Source of the DNA: Catenovulum sediminis
GTDB lineage: Bacteria > Pseudomonadota > Gammaproteobacteria > Enterobacterales > Alteromonadaceae
Length of the DNA stretch: 64,000 nt
Assembly: GCF_007289895.1 (NCBI RefSeq)
Contig: NZ_CP041661.1
Coordinates: forward strand, 124,001-188,000
Reading direction: 5' to 3'
Every line of letters starts with the position of its first letter. Positions within the stretch are counted from its first letter, which is position 1. Under the pieces are notes generated by a model. That model was given only the letters and a program-made list of their open reading frames with translations, ran no database searches and was not told the origin of the DNA. Made by a program: the position numbers and the translations under genes. Positions 46,354 to 55,027 of this stretch are shown piece by piece.

Positions 46354-48837
46354 TTACTCGAAAGTCACCTTAACAGAGGCTGTGATCGTGCGCCCTAAAG
46401 TTGGGTTCACAAACAACGTAGCCGTATTGTTAGACTCATCAACATTGATAATTTGACCTGGGCTACGCACCGCAAAGTCATCAAGGATGTTATAACCGGT
46501 CACACTAAACTCAAGGTTTTCTGTTGGTGCATAACGCACACTTGCACCCCAAGTTGTTGAACCTTCATATTTATCTAACGAGCCACGTGCATAGGTATCG
46601 GTTTGTCCCGTCATATTGACGCCAGCGATTAATTCATCGGTGACTTCATAATTGGCTGACATAGTGTAAGTTAAACTTGGAATTTCCCAAGCTTCAACCC
46701 ACTCACCACCACCTGCGGCGCGTGCCTGTGCATCGGTAAAGGTTGCATTTGCGATTAAGCTTAATCGGTCAACACGCAATGAACCTAAAATTTCTGCACC
46801 TTGAGATTCATACTCATTATCTAATACACAACCGCCACTTGGGCATGAAGGTGTCGAAGTTGGCTCATATGCACTTTGCGTAAAATCACCCTGCAATAAA
46901 GTCATTTCGAAAGTATAGTAGCCACCCAAAACATCACCACGGTTTTTAACACCCATTTCGTACTGGTTTACAAAATCGACCGCTGCAACTTCACCCGCTT
47001 GTGTCAACGAACCATCTGCATTGATTTTACCACTCATGGTTTGTCTATCCGCGTTAAAACGGCCGCCTTTTGAACCACGCACAAAGAAACTGGTATTGTC
47101 ACTGAATTTATATAAACCACCCACAGTCCAAGAGTTATAACTCACTGAGTAATCTAAATATTCACTATCGCCGTCTGCAACCAATGCCGGTAAAGTGACA
47201 TCTTCACCTGATACGTATACATCAATCGGTGTACCGCTTGAACCGACAGCCCAACCAGACGCCTTAACTGTATCACGACGCACGCTGGCATCGACGGTAA
47301 ACATATCAGTGTCTAAATCTAATGAAATATAAGGTGCGGTATCTGTATAAGCTAAATCAACTTCACGCGCACAACAGTTACCCCATGCATCACTGTAACC
47401 AGCAATACCATTTGCGGTTAGCTGATTGCCATTATCATCAAGCAATTCAAGCATGGCAGGGTTATCGCCACTTAACTCTTTGTAGGCACGGTTTGGATGC
47501 CAGTCTTGCGCAATGTCTTGTGTCATATAAAACAAACCACCGCGCACAGATAAAGTATTACCATCAACGTAAAATTCTTTAGTTAATGTTAAATCATTGA
47601 CAAAACTGCCGATGTCGCTGATGTTGGTATTTACGTTAACATTGCCATCATAATAAGGTTTGTCGTAAGCCTGTCCTGTTTTAGGACCGTTGGCATAAAC
47701 TAGGTTTAAATCGCCAACTGGGTTTAAGCTCAAAAATGAACTGTTAAATGAACCACTCATACTGGTCCAGCGCATCTTGTTATCCAGTATAATTTCATCT
47801 TCAAATTCGTAGTGAAGTTCTGTACCTATCGCGACGGATTTGGTTGAAATACCAGACAAAGGAACGCGCTCTAAATCACCTTGACGGTTCACGACCTTAA
47901 AGTTTTGATTGTAAATAGAATAGTTTGATTTATCTCGTCCATCAAAACCCGGATATTCACGAATATCACTGATGTTATAGCTACCATCCGCGTTTTTGCT
48001 TGCTTTAGCAAGCGCTGGTGAGCCCGTATAGTTGGGCTCTTGAGTGTCGGCAACTTTAAACAAGAAACGAATGTAACTGGCATCATCTGCTAAGTATTTA
48101 GTTAAGTTGGCTTTAAGCTGCATGCTATCACTAACAACATAACCTGCATCTAACGGACCTCGCCCTTTTTTATAAAAACCACCGACATGATAATTAACAC
48201 TACCACTGGCTGCGCCGCCATAACGAAAATCGACTTTTGTTTCGTCATAACCAACCCCGGTAGTCAGCTTTACAAGGCCGCCATCAAACTGCCCATAGTT
48301 GCTGATATAGTTAATAATGGCACCTGGTGCTTGTGATGCAAACGTACCTGCTGTACCACCACGTACACCTTCAACTCGCTCTACTGACGAATCAAAACGC
48401 GTCCAATAATCGTTGTTACCAAATTGGATATCACCAAATAAAACCGTTGGTAAACCATCTTCCTGAATTTGCACAAAAGGCGAACCGCCCGTTGCAACCG
48501 GCAAACCACGTACAGCGATATTAGAGTTACCACCTGGGCCGGCTGTACCAGCAACCTGTATACCAGGGATCATACGGAAAACTTCAGATTCAGAACTGGG
48601 CTGAAAGTCCTTAATCATTTCAGAATCAACACTGGTGACCGCCATAGCAGATTCTATTTGTGTTCTGCCGCCAGGTGAGCCAGTAACGACAATCGTTTCA
48701 AAAGCTTCTTTAGATTGAGCGACTTCGTTAACTTCAGCTTCTGAATCTTGTGCTAGCAAAGGGCTAGCAACCGCAGCCATTGACGATGCAATTAATACAT
48801 TTTTTACCGCCAATGACACTTTATTAAGTTTTCTCAT
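46354..48837 (-). CDS. TonB-dependent receptor, halogenase-cluster type
   Basis: The 827-residue protein has a signal peptide ending SPLLA-QDS. A TonB-box-like FETIVVTGSPGG follows. The plug has IAVRGLPVATGGSPFVQIQEDGLPT and VERVEGVRGGTAGTFASQAP. The long barrel ends LGRTITASVKVTFE with a terminal aromatic motif. Its size and neighbours (oxygenase, tryptophan halogenase) fit receptors for plant or algal oligosaccharides rather than siderophores; no Fur-like box was noticed upstream. Transcription would continue through the repeat block into the two downstream genes. Confidence 0.9.
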   Translation of the reverse strand: MRKLNKVSLAVKNVLIASSMAAVASPLLAQDSEAEVNEVAQSKEAFETIVVTGSPGGRTQIESAMAVTSVDSEMIKDFQPSSESEVFRMIPGIQVAGTAGPGGNSNIAVRGLPVATGGSPFVQIQEDGLPTVLFGDIQFGNNDYWTRFDSSVERVEGVRGGTAGTFASQAPGAIINYISNYGQFDGGLVKLTTGVGYDETKVDFRYGGAASGSVNYHVGGFYKKGRGPLDAGYVVSDSMQLKANLTKYLADDASYIRFLFKVADTQEPNYTGSPALAKASKNADGSYNISDIREYPGFDGRDKSNYSIYNQNFKVVNRQGDLERVPLSGISTKSVAIGTELHYEFEDEIILDNKMRWTSMSGSFNSSFLSLNPVGDLNLVYANGPKTGQAYDKPYYDGNVNVNTNISDIGSFVNDLTLTKEFYVDGNTLSVRGGLFYMTQDIAQDWHPNRAYKELSGDNPAMLELLDDNGNQLTANGIAGYSDAWGNCCAREVDLAYTDTAPYISLDLDTDMFTVDASVRRDTVKASGWAVGSSGTPIDVYVSGEDVTLPALVADGDSEYLDYSVSYNSWTVGGLYKFSDNTSFFVRGSKGGRFNADRQTMSGKINADGSLTQAGEVAAVDFVNQYEMGVKNRGDVLGGYYTFEMTLLQGDFTQSAYEPTSTPSCPSGGCVLDNEYESQGAEILGSLRVDRLSLIANATFTDAQARAAGGGEWVEAWEIPSLTYTMSANYEVTDELIAGVNMTGQTDTYARGSLDKYEGSTTWGASVRYAPTENLEFSVTGYNILDDFAVRSPGQIINVDESNNTATLFVNPTLGRTITASVKVTFE

Positions 48838-49397
48838 GTGTATCTCCCATCTTAGGAATATTTGTTAATAGCTTAGACTGTAAACTCGATTTAGGTGTAA
48901 ATTCGTTTCAGAAACGCAACATTAAAAACAATCGATACACATAAATATAACAGGAAAATTCTCACTTACAAGTACTTTCTTAAACGTTTCAGTAAAAAAT
49001 AAGAAGAATATAACGCAAACCTTTAAAATTCAATCGGTTAAATAAAAACCAAATACATAATAAAAATTAACCAAGAAAGTGATTGGTTTATATAATAAAT
49101 GAAATCCTGTGCCAATAGCATGACATACGTCGAAAAATTACATAAATAGGCGGAAGCAAAAAACAAGATGCCAAGCAGAGGAAAGATAAAAAACTTAAAT
49201 GTTTAAGATCCAACTTATAAATATCCAACTTAATTTGTATAGCATAAAAGAATTCGAATTCAACTAAATCAAATGATAAAAGTGGGCAGAAACCAAAAAT
49301 CAACATTTGCACTATTCTTATAACAATGTTATCAATGCATAATATAACCACTTATCTATAATACGTAAGAATAACAAAGCTATATAAGGTAATTACC
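48838..49397. promoter_or_regulatory. Divergent intergenic region, TonB receptor / DUF3083-like gene
   Basis: No gene is seen in 560 AT-rich bases; short frames on the minus strand are hydrophobic but lack signals. A small inverted repeat ATAACAATGTTAT lies at 49319-49331 ahead of the plus-strand gene. Both divergent promoters must be here. Confidence 0.4.
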
Positions 49398-50510
49398 ATG
49401 CCAGTCAGAGACAGAAGTGCTCAGCACAAAGTATATATACCGTCAAACGCACGGGAAAATCAGTATTTATTAGCAAAATTCGAATTAACCGATGCTCTAC
49501 TTGCCAAGTTTGCAGATTATATAGAATCAGGTACAGAGCAGCCGTATAGCGATTTTTATAAAAAATTATCTGAATTATTTTTTGATGTATGTGACAAACA
49601 CGGCCTTGAAACCTGCCAGTTTGTAGCCAATGATAAATTTATCCGGGTGCGTTATTGCCCTGAAAAAATGACCGCGCAAACGGATCAACAAATTGTATTT
49701 CTCTATAGCCCTAAATATCACTCTGGCCACAAAGCCTATACAAACGGCAAAAAACGTGTGCGTAAAATTAAATTATTGTTTTTAGCCAATGGTGCAGAAA
49801 TACGTCATAACTCCGCTAGCTTTCACGTAAAAGTCCGCAGCGCGGTTGAAGAGTTAACTAGGTTGCTATGTTTAGACGAAGGCGCTGTACGTTTATGCGA
49901 TCACCAGCACCTAACCTACGACTTATTTGCTAAAGACAAAGGCATTGAAGGTACACAAGCGCATAAATTACGTTCAATTGCCAGTCGCTTTAAAGCGCAC
50001 GATGTGATTTTGGACGAAGATAAAATAGATGCACAAACCTATGCGGTTGTCAGTATGCCGTTAAATAAGCGCATTCGAGGTTTGGTTGATATCGTAAAAT
50101 CTGCACCTAAACCTTATGAGCCATTATATAAAATGCTTGAAGAAACATTTACTGCATGTGCAAAACAAAATGATATTGATCAAGGCATTATGATAGCGAA
50201 TGACTTAATTCCTGTGGTTCGCAGCAAATCTGACACCGTCATTTCAGAAAATGGTGAATTGCAAACCATCGACTTTAACGAAAATGAGCCGGGCAATGGA
50301 TTCAGCTGTTACTATTCGTGCAGAAAATTAGTAGACACAGTTCAATTTGTATTTATTGCATCTAAAGACGACCAAACCAGCTATGGCTATGGTAAGTTTT
50401 TAAATCAAGTACATTCTGCAATGCGCTCAATAGCGAACAAACTAGATTACCAGCACGAAACTGAAAATATGTTTGTGCGCACCCATCAGCACGTCGGGAT
50501 TAATATTTAA
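49398..50510 (+). CDS. DUF3083-like cytoplasmic protein
   Basis: The 370-residue soluble protein starts MPVRDRSAQHKVYIPSNARE. Two halves each contain similar segments (TCQFVANDKFIRVRY and GIMIANDLIPVVRSKSD; QIVFLYSP and VQFVFIASKD), suggesting an internal duplication. The central DHQHLTYDLFAKDKGIEGT is strongly family-like. It resembles DUF3083 proteins of Alteromonadales and Shewanella by recall. No catalytic motif is recognised. It is a single gene with a strong hairpin after it. Confidence 0.65.
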   Translation: MPVRDRSAQHKVYIPSNARENQYLLAKFELTDALLAKFADYIESGTEQPYSDFYKKLSELFFDVCDKHGLETCQFVANDKFIRVRYCPEKMTAQTDQQIVFLYSPKYHSGHKAYTNGKKRVRKIKLLFLANGAEIRHNSASFHVKVRSAVEELTRLLCLDEGAVRLCDHQHLTYDLFAKDKGIEGTQAHKLRSIASRFKAHDVILDEDKIDAQTYAVVSMPLNKRIRGLVDIVKSAPKPYEPLYKMLEETFTACAKQNDIDQGIMIANDLIPVVRSKSDTVISENGELQTIDFNENEPGNGFSCYYSCRKLVDTVQFVFIASKDDQTSYGYGKFLNQVHSAMRSIANKLDYQHETENMFVRTHQHVGINI

Positions 50511-50538
50511 TTTCAGCTTGGTTAGCTATTAGCTATCA

Positions 50539-50570
50539 ACGCTGCAAACGCGCTCACGCGTTTGCAGCGT
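50539..50570. terminator. 14-bp perfect hairpin after DUF3083-like gene
   Basis: ACGCTGCAAACGCG (50539-50552) pairs perfectly with CGCGTTTGCAGCGT (50557-50570) around CTCA, 29 bases after the stop codon. No T run follows, so it is not a textbook intrinsic terminator, but position and strength suggest a role in 3'-end formation. Confidence 0.6.
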
Positions 50571-50771
50571 CACTACTTGTTACTTCCCGCCAGCAAAAAA
50601 GCCTACAGCCAGACCTACTTTTTGCAAGACCTTAATTTACCAAGCCTATGAATGCTATTATGAAGGCTATAAAGGTGCGTTGTACGCCAATGTTAATTAA
50701 ATGATGTGAAAACAAAGTAAAAATGCAGTGAAATAAATTAAGTTGTAGCCAGATTTTAACTTAAGCTAAAG

Positions 50772-50785
50772 GTTAAACGATTTCC
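50772..50785. promoter_or_regulatory. LacI-type operator-like site, distal
   Basis: GTTAAACGATTTCC shares the AAACGATT core with the stronger site at 50931-50944 and lies 159 bases upstream of it. It could be an auxiliary operator for looping; it is weaker and less symmetrical. Confidence 0.4.
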
Positions 50786-50930
50786 AAACAAAACAATTCA
50801 AAAAGACTACACATCCTAAAACCCACCAAAAAATCACCCAAAACCCACAATAAATCATATATAAACCAAAAAATAGAAATAAATGAATATTTATTAGACA
50901 TATTCATTACAAAAGATTAACCTAAACATA

Positions 50931-50944
50931 GGTAAACGATTACC
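50931..50944. promoter_or_regulatory. LacI-family operator-like palindrome upstream of GH53 gene
   Basis: GGTAAACGATTACC is symmetrical apart from its two central-flank A/T positions and has the CpG centre and TAA/TTA arms typical of LacI/GalR operators. It lies 64 bases upstream of the galactanase ATG. No DNA-binding LacI gene is in the window. Confidence 0.6.
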
Positions 50945-51007
50945 TAAACAAGAAAAAAGATAGGGAACGGAATATTAACAAAATAAATTAATTTGGAAGA
51001 AACGTTC

Positions 51008-53131
51008 ATGTTCAAAACAAAACTAACAAAGTATTTAAAAAACAAAATACACACACTTTTTGTCTTAATAAGTGTATTGCTTGTGTGTATGCAAGCGGTA
51101 AACGCGAACCCTTTTTACAAAGGGGTTGATTTATCGTACGTCAACGAAATGGAAGACCACAATGCGGTATTTAAAGAAGGCGGTATAGCAAAAGACCCCT
51201 ACCAAATATTTGCTGATCATGGTGCCAACTTGGTCAGAGTCAGGTTGTGGCATAACCCACAATGGACAAACTACTCAAATTTCAACGATGTAAAAGAAAC
51301 CATTCAACGGGCTAAAAATGCGGGCATGCAAGTGTTGCTTGATTTTCATTATTCGGATGAATGGACCGATCCAAATAAACAGTATGCGCCAGAAGCGTGG
51401 CACCATGCGACCAACACCAACCAACTGGCTAACCTGCTATACCAATACACATATGACACCTTGGTGGCTTTAGATGCTGAAGGATTAATGCCTGAGCTGG
51501 TTCAAATTGGTAACGAAACCAATGGCAATATGTGTGTCACAAGTAGCGCCGATTTATACCCAATTGATTACAATCGACAAGCACAGTTGATGAGTGCGGG
51601 GATACAGGCGACAAAAGATGCAGGTGCACTATCAACAATAATGCCACAAACCATTTTGCATATTGCCAACCCAGCGCATGTGCATGGTTTTTTTAGTGGC
51701 ATAGAAAGCGCCGGACTGACAAATTACGACATCATTGGTATGTCTTATTATTACAAATGGCATGGCTATAGTATTCAGCAAACGGCGGATCTCATTACCC
51801 TGCTAAAAAACGATTTTAATAAAGAGGTTATGATTGTTGAAGTTGCACATACATGGACAACAGAATCAGCTAATGACAATGCCAATAACATTATAAATGA
51901 ATCTGCACCGGGTTATCCTGCGCCTTCACCGCTGGTGCAAAAAGATTACATGATCGACCTGACAACGGCCGTTGCCAACAGTGGCGGTTTAGGGGTTGTT
52001 TACTGGGAACCGGCTTGGGTCAGTACAGATGCTTTTACTTTGTGGGGACAAGGTTCGCATTGGGAAAACCTAACGTTTTTTGATTTTGACTATAACCTAC
52101 TTCAACCCGGTGGTAACGACTTTTTAGCACAAGATTACACGCCGCAAACCATCAATTACGTTAACACACAATTTAAAGTTGATATGACAGGTGTAGATAC
52201 CAGTCAGGGTGTTTATGTGACAGGCCAATTTGGTGGTGTTAACGAATGGCAGTTAATTGAAATGGCAGATGAAGGCAACGACATTTATAGCGTGACAATA
52301 CCCGTACAAGAAAATTCGCAAGGTGCCTATTATTTTCTTAACGCATTTGATTGGTCTGCGCGCGAGACAGTTCCAGCTGCATGTGCAGAACATTTTGCCA
52401 GTGACCGAGGATTCGAGATCCTATCCAGCGAAGTCACTTTTGCGCACCAATGGTCTAGCTGTGCAAGCATACAAACTGGCTCAGCCGAAGTATTGTTTAT
52501 GTTAGATGCAAGCGGTACTGACACATCCAACGGCATGTATATTACCGGTGATTTTACCGGCAATGGAAGTTGGACAATAGAACCGATGCAGACAACTAAC
52601 GGACAAACCTTTTATTATTATGCAGCAATTAACAATAATACAACAGGTGGATACTACTATTTAAATGCAAATAACTGGTCAGCCCGTGAAACCGTGCCTG
52701 CAGCTTGTGCAAATGCTTATACGACAGATCGCGCATATTCACTCGGCAGCGGAGATGCGATTGTTAGTAATACATGGGCTACCTGTGATACGCCATTAAC
52801 TTATGCGTTTGAAGTAAATATGCAAAGCAGTCCGGTTTATAGCACGGCCTATGTGACCGGTGACTTTCAGGGAACCTCAAATTGGTCAATTTTACCCATG
52901 AATGCAAAAGGCAACGACACTTGGGTTTATGTTGGACAACTGACTGGCGCATCCACTGGCGGTTATTATTATTTAAATCAAAATAACTGGAGCGCTAGAG
53001 AAACCGTACCACAGGCATGTGCTGAGATGTACGCAACAGACAGAGCTTACACTATCAATAATCCAAGCCTGATTAAAAACCATTGGGCAAATTGCCAACA
53101 ATCGGTGATCACTCAAACTGCTGGAAACTAA
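51008..53131 (+). CDS. Secreted GH53 endo-beta-1,4-galactanase with three C-terminal modules
   Basis: The 707-residue protein begins MFKTKLTKYLKNKIHTLFVL with a signal peptide ending near AVNA. The GH53 barrel contains FYKGVDLSYVNEMEDHNAVF, GANLVRVRLWHNPQW, LLDFHYSDEWTDP, the acid/base glutamate in LVQIGNETNGNM and the nucleophile glutamate in MIVEVAHTWT. Three modules of about 100 residues follow, each with YVTG(D/Q)F early and LN..(N/D)WSARETVP plus a terminal W...C late. These probably bind carbohydrate. The ATG at 51008 has GGAAGA 7 bases upstream. It cuts type I galactan or arabinogalactan. Confidence 0.92.
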   Translation: MFKTKLTKYLKNKIHTLFVLISVLLVCMQAVNANPFYKGVDLSYVNEMEDHNAVFKEGGIAKDPYQIFADHGANLVRVRLWHNPQWTNYSNFNDVKETIQRAKNAGMQVLLDFHYSDEWTDPNKQYAPEAWHHATNTNQLANLLYQYTYDTLVALDAEGLMPELVQIGNETNGNMCVTSSADLYPIDYNRQAQLMSAGIQATKDAGALSTIMPQTILHIANPAHVHGFFSGIESAGLTNYDIIGMSYYYKWHGYSIQQTADLITLLKNDFNKEVMIVEVAHTWTTESANDNANNIINESAPGYPAPSPLVQKDYMIDLTTAVANSGGLGVVYWEPAWVSTDAFTLWGQGSHWENLTFFDFDYNLLQPGGNDFLAQDYTPQTINYVNTQFKVDMTGVDTSQGVYVTGQFGGVNEWQLIEMADEGNDIYSVTIPVQENSQGAYYFLNAFDWSARETVPAACAEHFASDRGFEILSSEVTFAHQWSSCASIQTGSAEVLFMLDASGTDTSNGMYITGDFTGNGSWTIEPMQTTNGQTFYYYAAINNNTTGGYYYLNANNWSARETVPAACANAYTTDRAYSLGSGDAIVSNTWATCDTPLTYAFEVNMQSSPVYSTAYVTGDFQGTSNWSILPMNAKGNDTWVYVGQLTGASTGGYYYLNQNNWSARETVPQACAEMYATDRAYTINNPSLIKNHWANCQQSVITQTAGN

Positions 53132-53150
53132 AACTTTATAAATCCAAGAC

Positions 53151-53172
53151 AGGGCTGCGGTTACACAGCCCT
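53151..53172 (+). terminator. Weak terminator-like hairpin after GH53 gene
   Basis: AGGGCTG (53151-53157) pairs with CAGCCCT (53166-53172) around 8 bases, 20 bases after the stop. No T run follows. Confidence 0.45.
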
Positions 53173-53410
53173 TGTAGCTCAAAAAAACATACATCAAACG
53201 GTCAATCAATATCAGATCATCGAGCGGGCGTTTTATAAATAATGAATCTTTGAGCATTAAACTTTAAGGTGACTGGAGCAACTTAAAGTAACTGACCAGT
53301 GTTTTTCAAGGTAATTCAAATTTACTTCATACTATTTCAGACAACCTTCATTACTATTGCAAGGAACTACACCATATTGCATATAGAGTTATTCAATAAT
53401 GGAGAATAAA

Positions 53411-55012
53411 ATGTACTCAGTTACACATAAATACCCAACCCTGCTGATTAAAACTTTAGTTGGCGCCGGATTACTGTTAACAGCAACGTTTCCTACAACA
53501 CAAGCTTTCGAAGTTTCGACTATTCAAACAACCAACGGATTTAGCGACTATATCGTAACCGCTCCAAACGACACTTACTATTTCTGGAATTTACCAACTG
53601 GGGATTGGTCAACTGGCCAAGTTCTACAACTAGAGGTTCAAAACAATACTGTAACAACTGTATTTGCAACAAACGAAATGCCTGCAGTTTTTGGAATCAA
53701 TCAAACAAACGATATTGTGTTTAAAAGCAAACAAGATAATATTTGGTATAAACAACAGGACAATACGAACATTATCATTAGCGAGCCAAATACAGGTGGT
53801 GGCGCTATGGTGATATTTGACGAACAAAACACTGGCTACTATGCACATTGGGCCAGCAACAGACTGTTTAAATTATCAGACTCCGGCCAAGTAGAAACGA
53901 TTATTGATGGCGCACCACTCAATGGACCTACAGGTATCACCTTTGACGCAAATAACAATTTATACGTGGCGAATTGGTGGGATAGCAAAATATTAAAAGT
54001 AGATAGCTCAGGTCAAACAACCGAATTAGTCACTAGCCCATATGGCAACATTGGTTATATTGCCTATTTAGATGGTTATATTTATGCAACAGCTACTAAT
54101 CAAAACCTTGTTTTCCGTGTTGATATGCAAGGAAATATATCCTTGGTGGCTGGCTCTGCAAATGAGCAATCCACTTTAGATGGAAATGCAGAAAACGCGC
54201 GTTTTGACAGGCCTCTTGGTATTTCAGCTATGTTAGATAATAGCGCCCTGCTTGTTACTCAGAGAGGTAGTGGACATATTCGAAAAATTACGCTTCCCGA
54301 AGCCAGATTCCCTTTAACACAGCCGGATACGGTTACTGTTGGAGAAGATAATACAATCAATATATATCCTTTAGACAATGATCCAAACTTAGCTGCGTTG
54401 GATAGCACTAGCCTAGTTATCGTAGAGCAGCCAAATTCTGGAAGCATTCAATTAGAAGCAGCAGTTGGAATGTTAAGTTATCAACCCAACAGTAACTTTT
54501 CAGGTGACGATAACTTTGTCTATACAGTACGAAATCTTGATGGGCAATTATCAGAAAACACGCTGGTCCAAATTGAGGTAACGCCAATCAATGATAAACC
54601 AATCGCTGAAAAAGACACAATACAGGTTACTTCAGGACAAAAGACTTTACTTGATATTTTAAACAACGATATTGATATAGAGGATTCTTTAACCATTGCA
54701 AATATCACTATTGTAACTGAACCGGAGAAAGGTACTTTAAGCAAAAGCACAAGCCAACTAAGTTACACAGCCAATGAAGATTACATTGGCCAAGATTCTT
54801 TTAGTTACATAGTTACAGACAGTTTAGGGGCAGATTCAGATCCAGCTACTGTGGTTATATCTGTGTTGGCCGCGTTAGAAGAGGATCCACAAAAAACCAC
54901 AGAAAGTGGAGGTGGGGTCCACTGGCTAATACTTACTTTAATCGCAGCTATAAAGGGCTTACGGCGTCAAACATACTTACAAAAAAGTAGGTTTAAAAAA
55001 CGGATAAGTTAA
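53411..55012 (+). CDS. GlyGly-CTERM protein with NHL-like propeller and Ig-like domains
   Basis: The 533-residue protein has a signal peptide ending FPTTQA. A propeller-like region with NHL-type repeats follows (GPTGITFDANNNLYVANWWD; ARFDRPLGISAMLDNSALLV). Two cadherin/VCBS-like Ig domains come next (LIVEQPNSGSIQ-like and PEKGTLSKSTSQLSYTANED, each with DSFSYIVTD or DNFVYTVRN endings). A GlyGly-CTERM tail (SGGGVHWLILTLIAAIKGLRR) completes it, cut by rhombosortase to place the protein on the surface. The ATG at 53411 has GGAG 6 bases upstream. Function is probably glycan or protein binding. Confidence 0.82.
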   Translation: MYSVTHKYPTLLIKTLVGAGLLLTATFPTTQAFEVSTIQTTNGFSDYIVTAPNDTYYFWNLPTGDWSTGQVLQLEVQNNTVTTVFATNEMPAVFGINQTNDIVFKSKQDNIWYKQQDNTNIIISEPNTGGGAMVIFDEQNTGYYAHWASNRLFKLSDSGQVETIIDGAPLNGPTGITFDANNNLYVANWWDSKILKVDSSGQTTELVTSPYGNIGYIAYLDGYIYATATNQNLVFRVDMQGNISLVAGSANEQSTLDGNAENARFDRPLGISAMLDNSALLVTQRGSGHIRKITLPEARFPLTQPDTVTVGEDNTINIYPLDNDPNLAALDSTSLVIVEQPNSGSIQLEAAVGMLSYQPNSNFSGDDNFVYTVRNLDGQLSENTLVQIEVTPINDKPIAEKDTIQVTSGQKTLLDILNNDIDIEDSLTIANITIVTEPEKGTLSKSTSQLSYTANEDYIGQDSFSYIVTDSLGADSDPATVVISVLAALEEDPQKTTESGGGVHWLILTLIAAIKGLRRQTYLQKSRFKKRIS

Positions 55013-55027
55013 TAAATAGAAACCAAT

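Noticed and set aside
49088-49351. Hydrophobic minus-strand frame of 87 codons in the TonB receptor/DUF3083-like gap
   Set aside because: No ribosome binding site, odd composition from AT-rich DNA, and no family resemblance.
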